From contig CAUAGM010000003.1 of assembly GCA_958428545.1 (NCBI GenBank), positions 160,363 through 224,362 on the forward strand: a stretch of 64,000 nt of DNA, in the 5' to 3' direction. The position numbers were made by a program, and so were the translations under genes. Origin of the DNA: an uncultured Arcanobacterium sp. (GTDB taxonomy: Bacteria > Actinomycetota > Actinomycetes > Actinomycetales > Actinomycetaceae). This document shows, in pieces, positions 39,152 to 49,143 of this stretch (the stretch's first letter is position 1; each line of letters starts with the position of its first letter). Under the pieces are notes generated by a model, which saw only the letters and a program-made list of their open reading frames with translations, searched no databases and had not been told where the DNA came from.

Positions 39152-39254
39152 TGCTCCCACATTCGAGAGCATTTTTAGAACTTGTCAAAGTCTGCCTGAC
39201 CTGCAAAGCCTACCTTTTACTTTACCTTTCGAGCTGTATTTCCTACTTCACCAG

Positions 39255-39464
39255 CTGGGTGCAAAGTGGGTGCACTTTTTAACGTTAACATCCTGTGCAC
39301 TCGACCCTAGAGCGTTGATATATTCCCTCATACAGCAAAATCACGCTCAAAAGCCACGCCAAGCCAGCTTAAAGCTGCTTCGCATTAAACCTTTTAACAA
39401 TAACTCTCGCTAACCCCTGCTACACAAGGGCAAAAATGCACCCACCTAATCAGCCCTTGATGCT
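39255..39464. repeat. Attachment-site copy B, truncated
   Basis: About 200 bases match the sequence downstream of the methyltransferase gene, but the rumA tail stops after ASRAD (minus strand). The copy is cut where an insertion-sequence relic begins. Confidence 0.65.
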
Positions 39465-39640
39465 ATTAATCTATGATAATTTCACCCCTGTAACTAACCA
39501 ATTAAAATTTCACCCCCCACCGTGTAACAAACAATTGCCGGGAAGTATTAGAAACAAATTAGTTAGTTAGATTAAAATACAAGGATGGAAAGATTATCTA
39601 TGTCTCAAAAAGAATTAACTCGTTTGCATGTCCTTAAATC
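39465..39640 (+). mobile_element. 5' relic of an insertion sequence
   Basis: A promoter-like AT-rich stretch with two TTTCACCCC repeats leads to ATGTCTCAAAAAGAATTAAC (from 39600), which encodes MSQKELTRLHVLK and then loses similarity. That N-terminus resembles ISNCY/IS1202-type transposases. The rest is deleted. Confidence 0.4.
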
Positions 39641-39715
39641 CTGCCTGCCAACCTTGTTCATAATATCCTTGCCATAAGAGCTCTTGACCTTTACTTTGAG
39701 CACACAAGTAATTAT

Positions 39716-40741
39716 CTATTTATGGTTTTCTTTTAAGAAAGCATCAATAGTTTTTCTTGATTCACTTTCTGCTTTATCATTGCTTTCAGTTGTCCCACCT
39801 GTTGCAATTCTAATTTTTCCTAAATTTAAAACACCATTGCTAGCAAATATATGCCCTGCTTCTTTATATGAATAAATCTTTGCCTTAGGGTTTTGGTCTT
39901 TTATTTTTTTGGCCATGGCAAAGCTATCCCACATCAAATCATCTTCGCCTGCTATCATTAATACATTTGCCTTAACATTTTTGACTGGTATTAGTTTTTC
40001 TTGGTTTGAGGAGTCTTGTTCTATTGCACTTTCATAAGTTTCTCTATAACTAATAGGACTTTTAATTATAGTTGGAACAATAATATTTTTTAGAAATGAG
40101 CTAAATGATGATTTTTTTATATCTATATATGGAAGTTGCTCTCCTTTATATGTCCATGATGAACCATAATCGTTAAAATCTAGACCAGCAAAATTATAAG
40201 ACGAAGGCGATATTAAAATCAGATTATCTATTTCAGAATATTTGCTAGCTAAATTAAGGGCATATTCTGCACCTTTTGACGCTCCCAAAACACTTATCGG
40301 TTTATTGTCTTTTATATTTTTATTTATATAATTGATAACATCTTCAAATTGTTCTAAAGGGATTTTTCTCAAAGTTTGTTCTTGGTTTTTCATGCCGAAC
40401 ATAAATAGTGCAAAGGTTTCATATCCCTCTTCAGCCAATCTTTTAGCAGTTTCAAAATTTGGACTTCCCTCAGAACCTCCAAAACAAATTACAAGACCCT
40501 TATGTGATTTTTCCTTAGGTATAAATCTAAAGCCTTGCATCCTACCCTCATCTACATAAGTTACATCAACTCCGTCAATATCTGCAGGATATAAACTTAT
40601 ATTAGTAACATCATTATAATATTCAGGAGATTTCAAAGTATTGGTATCTTTATACTTATGGTCGTTATATATTCTAAGACTAAAAACTAAAACTACTAAA
40701 ATAATAACAACTGAAAAGATTCCAAAAAATATTTTCTTCAT
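39716..40741 (-). CDS. Membrane-anchored alpha/beta hydrolase of the BAAT C-terminal family
   Basis: 341 residues with an N-terminal membrane segment (5-25). The hydrolase core has an oxyanion segment VICFGGSEGSPN, nucleophile elbow VLGASKGAEYA, acid in IAGEDDLMWDS and His in EAGHIFA. This is the acyl-CoA thioester hydrolase/BAAT type found on Firmicutes and actinobacterial mobile elements; the substrate is unknown. Strongly AT-rich codons point to transfer from a low-GC donor. A decayed relative lies at 45690-45840. Confidence 0.87.
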   Translation of the reverse strand: MKKIFFGIFSVVIILVVLVFSLRIYNDHKYKDTNTLKSPEYYNDVTNISLYPADIDGVDVTYVDEGRMQGFRFIPKEKSHKGLVICFGGSEGSPNFETAKRLAEEGYETFALFMFGMKNQEQTLRKIPLEQFEDVINYINKNIKDNKPISVLGASKGAEYALNLASKYSEIDNLILISPSSYNFAGLDFNDYGSSWTYKGEQLPYIDIKKSSFSSFLKNIIVPTIIKSPISYRETYESAIEQDSSNQEKLIPVKNVKANVLMIAGEDDLMWDSFAMAKKIKDQNPKAKIYSYKEAGHIFASNGVLNLGKIRIATGGTTESNDKAESESRKTIDAFLKENHK

Positions 40742-40852
40742 TTTATTCGTTTCCTTTAAAATAGTATACAGAGTCTAATACTATATAAAAAATCTGTTTG
40801 TTGTTATTACATACTCTTTAGAGTATCAGGTACACTTATCTACATTAACACT

Positions 40853-41000
40853 TTAATAATCAACATTAAAACATCCACCACAATAGAATTGCCGGCCTGT
40901 TTTGACGTATCCTTCTTCATCTTTTTCAAATACAAAATGCTTATAAAACTGCTTAAAATGCAGGATTTCTAAATTTACATCTTTTGTATCAACGCTATAG
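40853..41000 (-). pseudogene. Unidentified C-terminal gene fragment
   Basis: The minus strand is open for about 48 codons ending GYVKTGRQFYCGGCFNVDY and stop, with two Cys near the end. It is cut on its 5' side at attachment copy C. Family not recognised; an alternative is chance coding in the segment downstream of a foreign rumA tail. Confidence 0.3.
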
Positions 41001-41125
41001 CTTCAACGTGGATTGAGAGAATGGGTAGTATAGCTACACTTTTTGAGTGCACACTATTGGATAGTGGGTGCACTTTTTAACGATAGGAAAAGCTATCGTT
41101 AAAAGGTTTAAGATTGGCTCAATAG
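40988..41125. repeat. Attachment-site copy C with a foreign rumA tail
   Basis: Left of the core, the minus strand reads HVEAIALIQKM and stop, a RumA-like C-terminus different from the resident one. Right of it is the element arm ATTGAGAGAATGGG with the hairpin at 41074-41105. Confidence 0.65.
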
Positions 41126-41325
41126 CAACGTTTACATTACAATTGTTCCAGTTGCTAACTTGGTCTATTCTCACGTAAATAACCGCGAGTATTTGGACTT
41201 CTCTTTTATTCTCATCAACCCAAAAGTAAACGTAATAATTTTTTACGCGTATTCTTCTAAAGCCAAGTTCACCCCACGGCTGCTAATCAGCGTTCAAGCT
41301 CTTCAAAAACATCATTTATAGGATA

Positions 41326-42035
<710 letters not shown>

Positions 42036-42204
42036 AATTTCCCACCTTTCCTTGAAATATTGCTTGCGAATTTTACTTAAATTATATGATTTTGTCAAAC
42101 ATGCCGATAGATATCCACGCAAACTGTGAAGATTGAAAATATATAAAATTAGATAGACCAAACATTATTCATCTAAATAAAGCCATTGTTTTCAAAAGTC
42201 TTAT

Positions 42205-42278
42205 AGACTATTATTTTATTTTCTTGACAACAAACAAATTGATTCTAAATGGATTGAGAGAACGGGTAGTATAGCTAC
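42205..42278. repeat. Attachment-site copy D with a second foreign rumA tail
   Basis: Minus strand left of the core reads HLESICLLSRK and stop, very like C-termini of Firmicutes RumA/RlmD. Right of it is ATTGAGAGAACGGGTAGTAT, the element arm, which is lost after about 30 bases. Confidence 0.65.
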
Positions 42279-42426
42279 CTTTTTCTGTTCGCATTCCTGT
42301 ATCTTATAGCACGGTCAAGCGCCGTAATGGTGGGAAGCACCGCTTATTTTTTCGTTTGAGTTCGAACATAAAAATAGCAGATAAAGGGAAGGAAATGAAT
42401 TTACACCAAAGTTAAGACTTGACCGT

Positions 42427-43869
42427 CTAAACCTCATTTTCCTCATTATATTGCTGCAAATTACCTTCAAAACCAGTAATCTTTTCACTCTCGATAAGTA
42501 ACAAAGAATCCGCTACATTATTGACAAAGGACACATCATGCGTCACGAAAAGCAAGGGTCTGTCGTAGCCTTGAAGCAGCTCTTCTAAGGCTTCTATGGC
42601 ACGAATATCTAAAAAGTTAGTTGGCTCATCCATCACCAAATAATTAAAGTTACCTGTTAGAAGCTTCGCCAATTTCACCTTGGCTTTTTCACCATCACTA
42701 AGCACATTCACTTGCTTGAACACATCATTTGTTTTGAAACCTAGACGAGCCAAGATGATTCTCGTCATTGACTGGTCATAGATTGAATAAGGTAATACGT
42801 TGTCCAGAATCGTTTTTGTATAGTCGAGTGTTTCTCCTAGCTGACTATAGTAACCAATTCGTAAATTCGGATGTGTCCACGTTTCACCGTTAAGAATCAT
42901 GTTGAGCAAAGTGGTTTTCCCTGAACCGTTGTCACCTAATAAGGCAACTTTATTTGTATTGTCTATCGTAAAATTGACATTCTTAAAAATCACCTTGCTA
43001 TCAAAGCTCTTATTGAGATTTTCTGCCCTGATGAGTACCTTGGAATGAATTTTTTCTCGCTCGTCCATATTGAGCTTGATGGCTGCATTTTGATATGGCT
43101 TACTCTTCACCTCTAGTTGATTTACTCTTTCTAAAGTGGCTTTTACCTGTTTGTCGAGCTTCTTCTTATTTTGTTGCCCACCCATTTTATGCAGCCTAGC
43201 TTCTGAGTTACCCATCCTTTTGGGTGTGGTTTTTACTTTTGCTGACTGCTGTTTTATTGCATTTGCAACCTGTAAAAGACGCTTCTTTTCTTTTACATAA
43301 CTCTCATATTCCCTCTCAGCACACTTATACCTCTTTTCTCTTTCGCATAGGTAAAATGAATAATCACCGCTATAAACCTCAATTTTCCCATTGACCAATT
43401 CGAAAATTTTCGTACAGGTTTGATTAATAAAATCTCGATCATGGGAGACAAGAATAAAACCCTTATTGCAAGAATAGAGCCGTTTAGCTAATAGCTTTCT
43501 TTGCTTAATGTCTAAATGTGATGTAGGCTCGTCAATAAGCAAAAATGCTTTATTATCAACTAAAAGGTGCTCCAGTTTCAATCTTTGCTGCTCGCCTGGA
43601 CTACTACTACAATTCTGCTGAAAACGACGCTGATATATAAAACCGAGTTCATCTTCTAAATTGTTGAGCAAATAACTAATATCGTCGTTCGTTTGAACTC
43701 GCCCCGCGTAGTCAGTATCAAGACTTGAAAGTATGCGTAAAAAGGTGGTTTTGCCTGTGCCGTTATCACCAATTAAACCAACCTTGTCACAAGCACCAAT
43801 AGATAGATGATCAATCGCAAATAAAGTTCTTGCACCTACAACTTTTGTTAAATCATCAATACGTATCAT
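42427..43869 (-). CDS. ABC-F protein, antibiotic resistance type
   Basis: 480 residues, two ATPase domains and no membrane part. Walker A motifs are GDNGTGKTT and GDNGSGKTT, signatures SSPGEQQRLKLEHLL and LSDGEKAKVKLAKLL, Walker B FLLIDEPTSHLD and LVMDEPTNFLD. The interdomain linker (about 190-260) is long and Lys-rich, as in ARE ABC-F proteins that dislodge macrolides, lincosamides, pleuromutilins or streptogramins from the ribosome. Which drugs is not readable. A leader peptide and a hairpin precede it, AAGGAGGATTT before the ATG. Low-GC gene in the island. Confidence 0.9.
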   Translation of the reverse strand: MIRIDDLTKVVGARTLFAIDHLSIGACDKVGLIGDNGTGKTTFLRILSSLDTDYAGRVQTNDDISYLLNNLEDELGFIYQRRFQQNCSSSPGEQQRLKLEHLLVDNKAFLLIDEPTSHLDIKQRKLLAKRLYSCNKGFILVSHDRDFINQTCTKIFELVNGKIEVYSGDYSFYLCEREKRYKCAEREYESYVKEKKRLLQVANAIKQQSAKVKTTPKRMGNSEARLHKMGGQQNKKKLDKQVKATLERVNQLEVKSKPYQNAAIKLNMDEREKIHSKVLIRAENLNKSFDSKVIFKNVNFTIDNTNKVALLGDNGSGKTTLLNMILNGETWTHPNLRIGYYSQLGETLDYTKTILDNVLPYSIYDQSMTRIILARLGFKTNDVFKQVNVLSDGEKAKVKLAKLLTGNFNYLVMDEPTNFLDIRAIEALEELLQGYDRPLLFVTHDVSFVNNVADSLLLIESEKITGFEGNLQQYNEENEV

Positions 43870-43889
43870 AAATCCTCCTTGAAAATACC

Positions 43890-43907
43890 GAGAGGATTTA
43901 ACCTCTC
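43890..43907 (-). promoter_or_regulatory. Hairpin near the ABC-F ribosome binding site
   Basis: GAGAGGTTAAATCCTCTC forms a perfect stem between leader peptide and the ABC-F start, placed to respond to a ribosome stalled on the leader. Confidence 0.6.
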
Positions 43908-43911
43908 TACA

Positions 43912-43941
43912 TTAGTTAGAACAGGATTTATTAATTACCAT
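43912..43941 (-). CDS. Leader peptide of the ABC-F gene
   Basis: Nine codons, MVINKSCSN and TAA, lie about 40 bases before the ABC-F gene, downstream of a promoter and upstream of a hairpin. The arrangement is that of drug-induced attenuation known for several ribosome-protection genes. Confidence 0.6.
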   Translation of the reverse strand: MVINKSCSN

Positions 43942-43971
43942 CTTTTGATACCTCTGAAAATAATTGTCACT

Positions 43972-44000
43972 ATTATACCATGTCCTCATACCTCAAGCAA
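43972..44000 (-). promoter_or_regulatory. Promoter of the ABC-F leader
   Basis: TTGCTT (43995-44000) and TATAAT (43972-43977) on the minus strand with a 17-base spacer. Confidence 0.6.
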
Positions 44001-44020
44001 CTTAACTATCGTCTTACTTA

Positions 44021-44375
44021 TTTCACAAAGCTGGGTGCAAAGTGTGTGCACCTTTTAACGTTAACATCCTGTGCACTCGACCCTAGAGCGTAGACATGTT
44101 CCCTCATACAGCAAAATCGCACTCAAAAACCGCGAGAACCCAGCCTAAAGCCGCCACACGCTAAACCTTTTAACGATAGCCCTCGCTAAGCCTTGCTACA
44201 CAAAGCCTTCAATGCACCCACCTAATCAGCCCTTGACATCAATACGACACTCTCCACGTGGATTGAGAGAACGGGTAGTATAGCTACACTTTTTGAGTGC
44301 ACACTATGGATATTGGGTGCACCTTTTAACGATAGGAAAAGCTATCGTTAAAAGGTTTAAGATTGGCTTAATAGC
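44021..44375. repeat. Attachment-site copy E, complete
   Basis: The longest copy: about 200 bases matching the downstream flank of the methyltransferase gene, then HVESVVLMSRAD and stop on the minus strand (44220-44261) with synonymous changes, then the arm ATTGAGAGAACGGG and the 14-base hairpin CCTTTTAACGATAG/CTATCGTTAAAAGG (44322-44355). Confidence 0.75.
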
Positions 44376-44395
44376 TTGATTCTTGAGCATAAAAA

Positions 44396-44423
44396 CAGCC
44401 TAGAGAGGATTCCCCCTAGGCTG
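44396..44423 (-). terminator. Terminator of recombinase relic
   Basis: CAGCCTAG pairs with CTAGGCTG; on the minus strand a TTTTT run follows. The same structure is at 46036-46063. Confidence 0.65.
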
Positions 44424-44462
44424 ACTTTTGTAACATTTCAAATGCTCACAGTCTTTTGTCTT

Positions 44463-44729
44463 TTACGATGCCCTTTCAATATCCACACTAATCTCTGATT
44501 TAAAAGTTACGCTGAACCTGTCCTCGTAAACTTTTATTTTCTTGATGTACTTTCTTACCAGCTTCTCGTTATACTCACTAATATCGTGACGCTCACTTTT
44601 CAGAAAATCTTCCATTTCTCTGATTCGTCTTTTAGCATCTTCTTGACCTGCTTTTTCTATAAGAAGCTGCTGTTTCTTAACTTTAAGCTCATCAATCTCA
44701 TCAGCAGTTTTCGTATATAGTTTCATCAC
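44463..44729 (-). pseudogene. C-terminal fragment of large serine recombinase
   Basis: About 84 residues from IADEIDELK-like sequence to RAS and stop are nearly identical to the C-terminus of the recombinase at 46103. The upstream part is missing: at about 44722 the sequence switches to a stretch beginning TTTCATCACATGTTGGATAC that recurs near 50094. This is one half of a duplication that also includes the attachment arm and terminator. Confidence 0.8.
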
Positions 44730-44900
44730 ATGTTGGATACAACGAAAACTTACCCTTAAACTATGAAGCTATTTCTTTGAACTCTGAAAATTTAACCTTG
44801 AATTCTGAAACCTTTTTAGACATAAAAAAAGACGGTATTACTACCACCTTAATTATTTACACATAACGCTTTTAGATTTAGATTTCTATTTCATAGAAAC

Positions 44901-45473
44901 TTAATCCTTGCTAAGCTCTACAAACTGGGATTTGTTGTAATTATCTCCCATTTTCTTTAATTCCATATGTAATACACAAGCAAATACTATCTCAATAATA
45001 CATGCCGCAACAGCAACCGTTGTGCCGTTTAATGCACATCCTAAAATCAAGGAAATCATCGGAATGGAAATTGCAGCAACTGTATATCCCTTTGATTTGT
45101 ACAGCCATGAATACGGCAGTAAATGTGCGCCAAAGACCATAGCGTATACCATAATCATCTTTTCCGGAACCGCACTAAACACCCACATAACGATTAATAA
45201 ATAAATCATTTGATTTAGGGTGAAAATGAAGCCTAATTGTCCAAGTGGATTTTGTTTTGAAAAGATATCCACCTTTATAAGTTTACCAATGAGCCAAGCC
45301 AGCGGTAATAATGGGCATGAACAGCAAAATACCAATAAATTTTTCATATCCATATTGATATTTAAAATTGACACAAGTACTATCAGAAGCCATATAATCA
45401 CCGATGCCATGATAAATGGCAATCCTTTTTTCTGCTTTATGATGATATCATTCCTCAATTCATCTAAGCTCAT
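44901..45473 (-). CDS. DUF7010-like integral membrane protein
   Basis: 190 residues from ATG 45473 (MSLDELRNDIIIKQKKG), behind GAAGGAG; an upstream TTG is unlikely. Six or so hydrophobic segments follow (PFIMASVIIWLLIVLVSI, PLLPLAWLIGKL, IYLLIVMWVF and others). It resembles DUF7010 proteins of unknown function common on Firmicutes elements. It is flanked by recombinase fragments and attachment copies. Confidence 0.7.
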   Translation of the reverse strand: MSLDELRNDIIIKQKKGLPFIMASVIIWLLIVLVSILNINMDMKNLLVFCCSCPLLPLAWLIGKLIKVDIFSKQNPLGQLGFIFTLNQMIYLLIVMWVFSAVPEKMIMVYAMVFGAHLLPYSWLYKSKGYTVAAISIPMISLILGCALNGTTVAVAACIIEIVFACVLHMELKKMGDNYNKSQFVELSKD

Positions 45474-45689
45474 TGATTTCTCCTTCAAATGCTAATTTAT
45501 ACAATCTGATATTCCACGTCGTGGCAGTGTAAAGGCACTACGGTAATCAATCCAAAACATAAGTGTTTCAAGTATCAAGGTTTGAGACTCCGCTTTAGCC
45601 TTCTGATTTTCTTCTTCCTCTCCACCGAATTCAATAATCATTGCTCCGGAATCAACGCGTATTCTGCGCCTTTCGAGACTCAGATAAGC

Positions 45690-45840
45690 GTAATTGTATT
45701 ATGATCTATGTTTTCATAATTTATGTAAGAGAGTACATCTTCGAACTGCTCTAATGGTATCCTAGCTAATGTTTTCGGCTGATTGTTCTGTCCGAACATA
45801 AACAGAAATAATGTTTATGTAACGATCTCTTGCCATAATA
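45690..45840 (-). pseudogene. Relic of a second BAAT-type hydrolase
   Basis: The minus strand reads FMFGQNNQPKTLARIPLEQF, then EDVLSYIN, matching the region before the nucleophile of the hydrolase at 39716 (FMFGMKNQEQTLRKIPLEQF). Ends are missing and the frame breaks. Confidence 0.7.
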
Positions 45841-45889
45841 GCGGGATTCATTAATATCTTTCATCTGAAATTATATGCTCTATTCCACT

Positions 45890-46003
45890 ATGGATTGAGA
45901 TAACTCCGAGTATAGCTACACTTTTTGAGTGCACAGAATGGATATTGGGTGCACTTTTTAACGATAGGAAAAGCTATCGTTAAAAGGTTTAAGATTGGCT
46001 TAA
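45890..46003. repeat. Element-end copy F
   Basis: The arm ATTGAGATAACTCC to the hairpin at 45955-45986 matches copies A, C and E, but the sequence left of the TGG core is not a rumA tail. Confidence 0.65.
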
Positions 46004-46035
46004 TAGCTTGATTTTTGAGCATAAAAAACAAAAAA

Positions 46036-46063
46036 CAGCCTAGAGATGATTCCCCCTAGGCTG
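46036..46063 (-). terminator. Terminator of the serine recombinase
   Basis: CAGCCTAG/CTAGGCTG stem with a T-rich 3' side on the minus strand, duplicated from 44396-44423. Confidence 0.65.
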
Positions 46064-46102
46064 AGTTTTGTAACATTTCAAATGCTAAAAGTACTTTGGC
46101 TT

Positions 46103-47680
46103 TTATGATGCTCTTTGAACATCCACACTAATCTCTGATTTAAAAGTTATGCTGAACCTGTCCTCGTAAACTTTTATTTTCTTGATGTACTTTCTTACCA
46201 GCTTCTCGTTATACTCACTAATATCGTGACGCTCACTTTTCAGAAAATCTTCCATTTCTCTGATTCGTCTTTTAGCATCTTCTTGACCTGCTTTTTCTAT
46301 AAGAAGCTGCTGTTTCTTAACTTTAAGCTCATCAATCTCATCAGCTATTTTCGTGTAGTCTTTTTTAGCTTTAAGCAAGGTTAGTAGTGTCGCTTGTTTA
46401 TCTGCAATTTTTTTATCAACCGTTTCAAGCTCGTTTAAGTTGTTGCCCGCGATAATTTCTCTAATATTATTCTTCAACGTATCCAATACTTCATCCGATA
46501 TACTAAACACCTTGTTTATGGCTTTCACTGTGGCAGATTGCAGTTCGTTCTCTTGTACTGTCGGAGCATCGCAAGCACTAGGACCGTTTTCTACTCTGAT
46601 GCAACAACGCCAGACAACAGAATGCACTCCTCAGTTGTTCCAAGCAATTCTTCTGTAAACATCCCCGCATTTAGAACAAACACACAGGCTGGATAAAGCG
46701 TACTTACTGGAATAAACTCTCCTTTTTTTGTTCTCCTCACCGCTAAACATGTTGGCTCGTCTTAACATTTCTTCTTGAACTTTAAAGAAAATATCTCTTG
46801 GAATAATAGACACGTGGCTATCTTTTACATAATACTGTGGTTCTGTTCCATCATTTTTTATACGAACATGGTTGATAAAATCTGTCGTGATGGTTTTTTG
46901 TAAAAGAGCATCACCAATATATTTTTCGTTTTGCAAGATGGTTTTAATATTAGACAAGTGCCATTTTAAATGCCCGGCACCGTTTTTAATGCCGTCTTTT
47001 TCAAGGCCCTCCGCTATATCTCTAAGGCTTGCTCCTTCTAAATATTCTCTATAAATTCTTCTTACGACTTTTGCTTCCTGTTCAAGAATTACAAGATTCC
47101 CTTCATCGTCTTTTGTGTATCCTAAAAACCAGTTATGGTTGATTTGCACTTTGCCTTCCTGGTAGCGAAACTTAAGTCCAAGCTTCACATTCTGAGAAAG
47201 CGACGCGGATTCCTGTTGAGCTAAAGAAGCCATGATAGTAAGCAATAGTTCTCCGCTTGCTTCCATGGTGTTGATGTTTTCTTTTTCAAAAATGATCGGA
47301 ATGTTTTTGTCTTTCAACTGTCTAACAAATTTTAAACAGTCGATAGTGTTTCTCGTAAAACGGCTAATCGACTTAGTGATAACCATGTCTACTTTGCCAC
47401 TCATGCAATCGTGGATCATGTCGTTGAAACCGACACGTTTTTTCGTGCTGGTTCCTGAAATACCGTCATCAGCGTAGATACCGGCAAACTCCCAGAGAGG
47501 ATTTCTTGAAATATAATCCGTATAATGCTGAACTTGCGTGTCATAACTTGTTGCCTGTTCTTCACTGTCAGTACTGACACGACAATACGCTACTACTCTT
47601 AACTTCGGCTTATCTTTATGCTTATCTACCGTATTCCCCGCTATTTTTCTTGGTGGAATAATCGTAACGTTGGCATTCAT
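46103..47680 (-). pseudogene. Large serine recombinase with an in-frame UGA
   Basis: 525 codons if read through. The resolvase domain has [19 protein letters not shown] with the catalytic Ser, [16 protein letters not shown] and [14 protein letters not shown]; then the recombinase domain (about 165-260) and a zinc ribbon ([16 protein letters not shown]). A TGA at 46631-46633 follows WNN, after which the frame continues unchanged as GVHSVVWRCC..., coiled coil and C-terminus. CGA to TGA would explain it. Enzymes of this type integrate and excise elements. It begins within ATGA of the gene upstream, the usual layout of tandem recombinases. Confidence 0.85.
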
Positions 47681-48015
47681 TTTACACCTCCCTTGATTTG
47701 ACTGTACGCGTATACTGCTTGACGATAAGGATCATCGTATTTCTTTTCTATAACACCTATTTCATACGTGAAATTTGTTGTTATTAAAGGTTTTAGCTCT
47801 GTTGTACGAGATTTTTTTCTAAAATTGTTGGCTCTTAACTGTTGAACTTTATTAAAAGTTTCTTCATCTAAAAGACTTGGATAAAGCGATGTTCCTAAGT
47901 ACGTTTTATTTTTCAAAATATTGCTAATTACAGAGTGTGTTTTATTAATGTTCACCGCTCGAGCAGTTTCAGAAATCGTTCCAAATTCTAAGAATTTACG
48001 GAAAAGTTCTCTCAC
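47677..48015 (-). pseudogene. C-terminal fragment of a second serine recombinase
   Basis: 112 residues (TISETARAVNINKTHSVISN, YLGTSLYPSLLDEETFNKVQ) match the recombinase domain and tail of a site-specific serine recombinase. The catalytic domain is gone: at about 48016 the sequence turns into an ABC-F fragment on the other strand. It overlaps the next recombinase by 4 bases. Confidence 0.8.
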
Positions 48016-48019
48016 TTTA

Positions 48020-48603
48020 CTGCATCCGCTACATCATCACAAAAATCCCCTAATATCGGTTAGCGAGTTATCAGCATACTATGGAGAAAGACAGATCCTA
48101 AGTAACATAAGTTTTGAGATAAAGCAAGGCGACATAGTGGCTATATATGGGGGTAATGGTAGGGGAAAATCAACCTTGATTAAAATTTTATTAGGTATAA
48201 ATTACGAGTATACAGGTGAGATAAAATTAGCAGGTAATTTAAAAATCTCGTATATTCCTCAAGACACATCTAATTTAACAGGTAGCCTAAATGAATATAT
48301 TCACAAGCAAGATGTTGATGAAACATTGTGTAAAACAATTCTAAGAAAATTAGATTTTTCAAGAGAATTATTTGAAATGGATATGAAGAATTATAGTGAT
48401 GGACAAAAAAGAAAGTTTTAATTGCAATAAGTTTCTCAAAGCCAGCTCATATATTTGTTTGGGACGAACCACTGAATTATATAGATGTAATATCAAGAAT
48501 ACAGATTGAGGAAATTATAAAAGAAGCAAAGCCTACACTCATATTTGTGGAACACGATAAGCGATTTGTAGAAGATATAGCCAATAAAATCATACAATTA
48601 TAA
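48020..48603 (+). pseudogene. Lsa-like ABC-F C-terminal half, frameshifted
   Basis: Reads ISVSELSAYYGERQILSN, Walker A GGNGRGKST and signature YSDGQKRK, then a one-base loss in the A-run at about 48405-48415 shifts the frame; in the next frame it goes on with AHIFVWDEPLNYIDVISR and FVEHDKRFVEDIANKIIQL. WDEPLNxIDVISR is typical of Lsa-type resistance proteins. The N-terminal half is deleted. Non-functional. Confidence 0.85.
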
Positions 48604-48709
48604 ATGAAATAAATAATCAAAGTTTAGAAAAAGACTAACACAGAAACAGTAAATCAAAAATGGTTTACTGTTTTTTGTTGTTTAGATTTTAGAAGAAAGG
48701 ACAGAGAAA

Positions 48710-48825
48710 ATGAAAAACATAGATGAAAAAATTTTAATGGCAGAAGAAGAAATTAAGCAGTTACAAAACAAGAGAAAAAACTCATCAGTCAGCAGAAACA
48801 GGAAGAAAACTATCTTATATCTTAG
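48710..48825 (+). pseudogene. Start of a DUF3847-like mobilisation protein, frameshifted
   Basis: MKNIDEKILMAEEEIKQLQN, then a run of A bases where one base appears lost; the other frame continues KKLISQQKQEENYLIS and stops. The charged coiled coil resembles DUF3847/MobC-like proteins of Firmicutes elements. AGAAAGG precedes the ATG. Confidence 0.45.
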
Positions 48826-48859
48826 CCCCGCAGTTTCATTCCATCGAAATATCGCCCGA

Positions 48860-48948
48860 GTTGTGACAGTGTGGTAAACTAAAAAGGGTTTACGTATATC
48901 GTAATGTTTAAACCTTGACCTCAAGAAAATCTAGAGAGGGTAACTTCA
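48860..48948 (+). promoter_or_regulatory. Leader region of the bacteriocin-like cassette
   Basis: GTAAAC and GTTTAC (about 48876-48893) form an inverted repeat around CTAAAAAGG; GAGAGGG precedes the first start codon by 8-9 bases. No convincing -35/-10 pair could be fixed. Confidence 0.35.
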
Positions 48949-49119
48949 ATGATGCAGGATACCATACTCGAAGACAAGGTCATTGAATCTGTGTTCACAG
49001 ACGCAAGTGACCTGGCAAATTTGATTGCAGATTCCGCCGAATCCACAATCGATACCACAATGATGTCGGTAGCTACATCCCTCCCATGCATGACCGTTAC
49101 GGGTGCAATTGGGTGTTAG
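48949..49119 (+). CDS. 56-residue putative RiPP/bacteriocin precursor
   Basis: The frame starts MMQDTILEDKVIESVFTD, continues with an acidic helical leader (ASDLANLIADSAESTID) and ends with a Ser/Thr/Met-rich segment containing SVATSLPCMTVTGAIGC. The net-negative leader and a short core with two Cys and several Ser/Thr recall lanthipeptide or related precursors, but there is no LanB/C/M or other modifying enzyme in the window, so a simple disulfide peptide is possible. The ribosome binding site is GAGAGGG. It lies 24 bases before a secreted-protein gene and seems to be in one operon with it. Too short for automatic calling. Confidence 0.6.
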   Translation: MMQDTILEDKVIESVFTDASDLANLIADSAESTIDTTMMSVATSLPCMTVTGAIGC

Positions 49120-49143
49120 CAGCGACTGATTAAGGAGGCAAAA

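Noticed and set aside
44901..45473. Immunity or transporter function for the membrane protein
   Set aside because: DUF7010-like proteins have no known function and nothing in the context decides it.
48949..49119. Confident call of a lanthipeptide
   Set aside because: No double-glycine, FNLD or similar leader motif and no lan enzymes in the window; kept as a candidate RiPP only.
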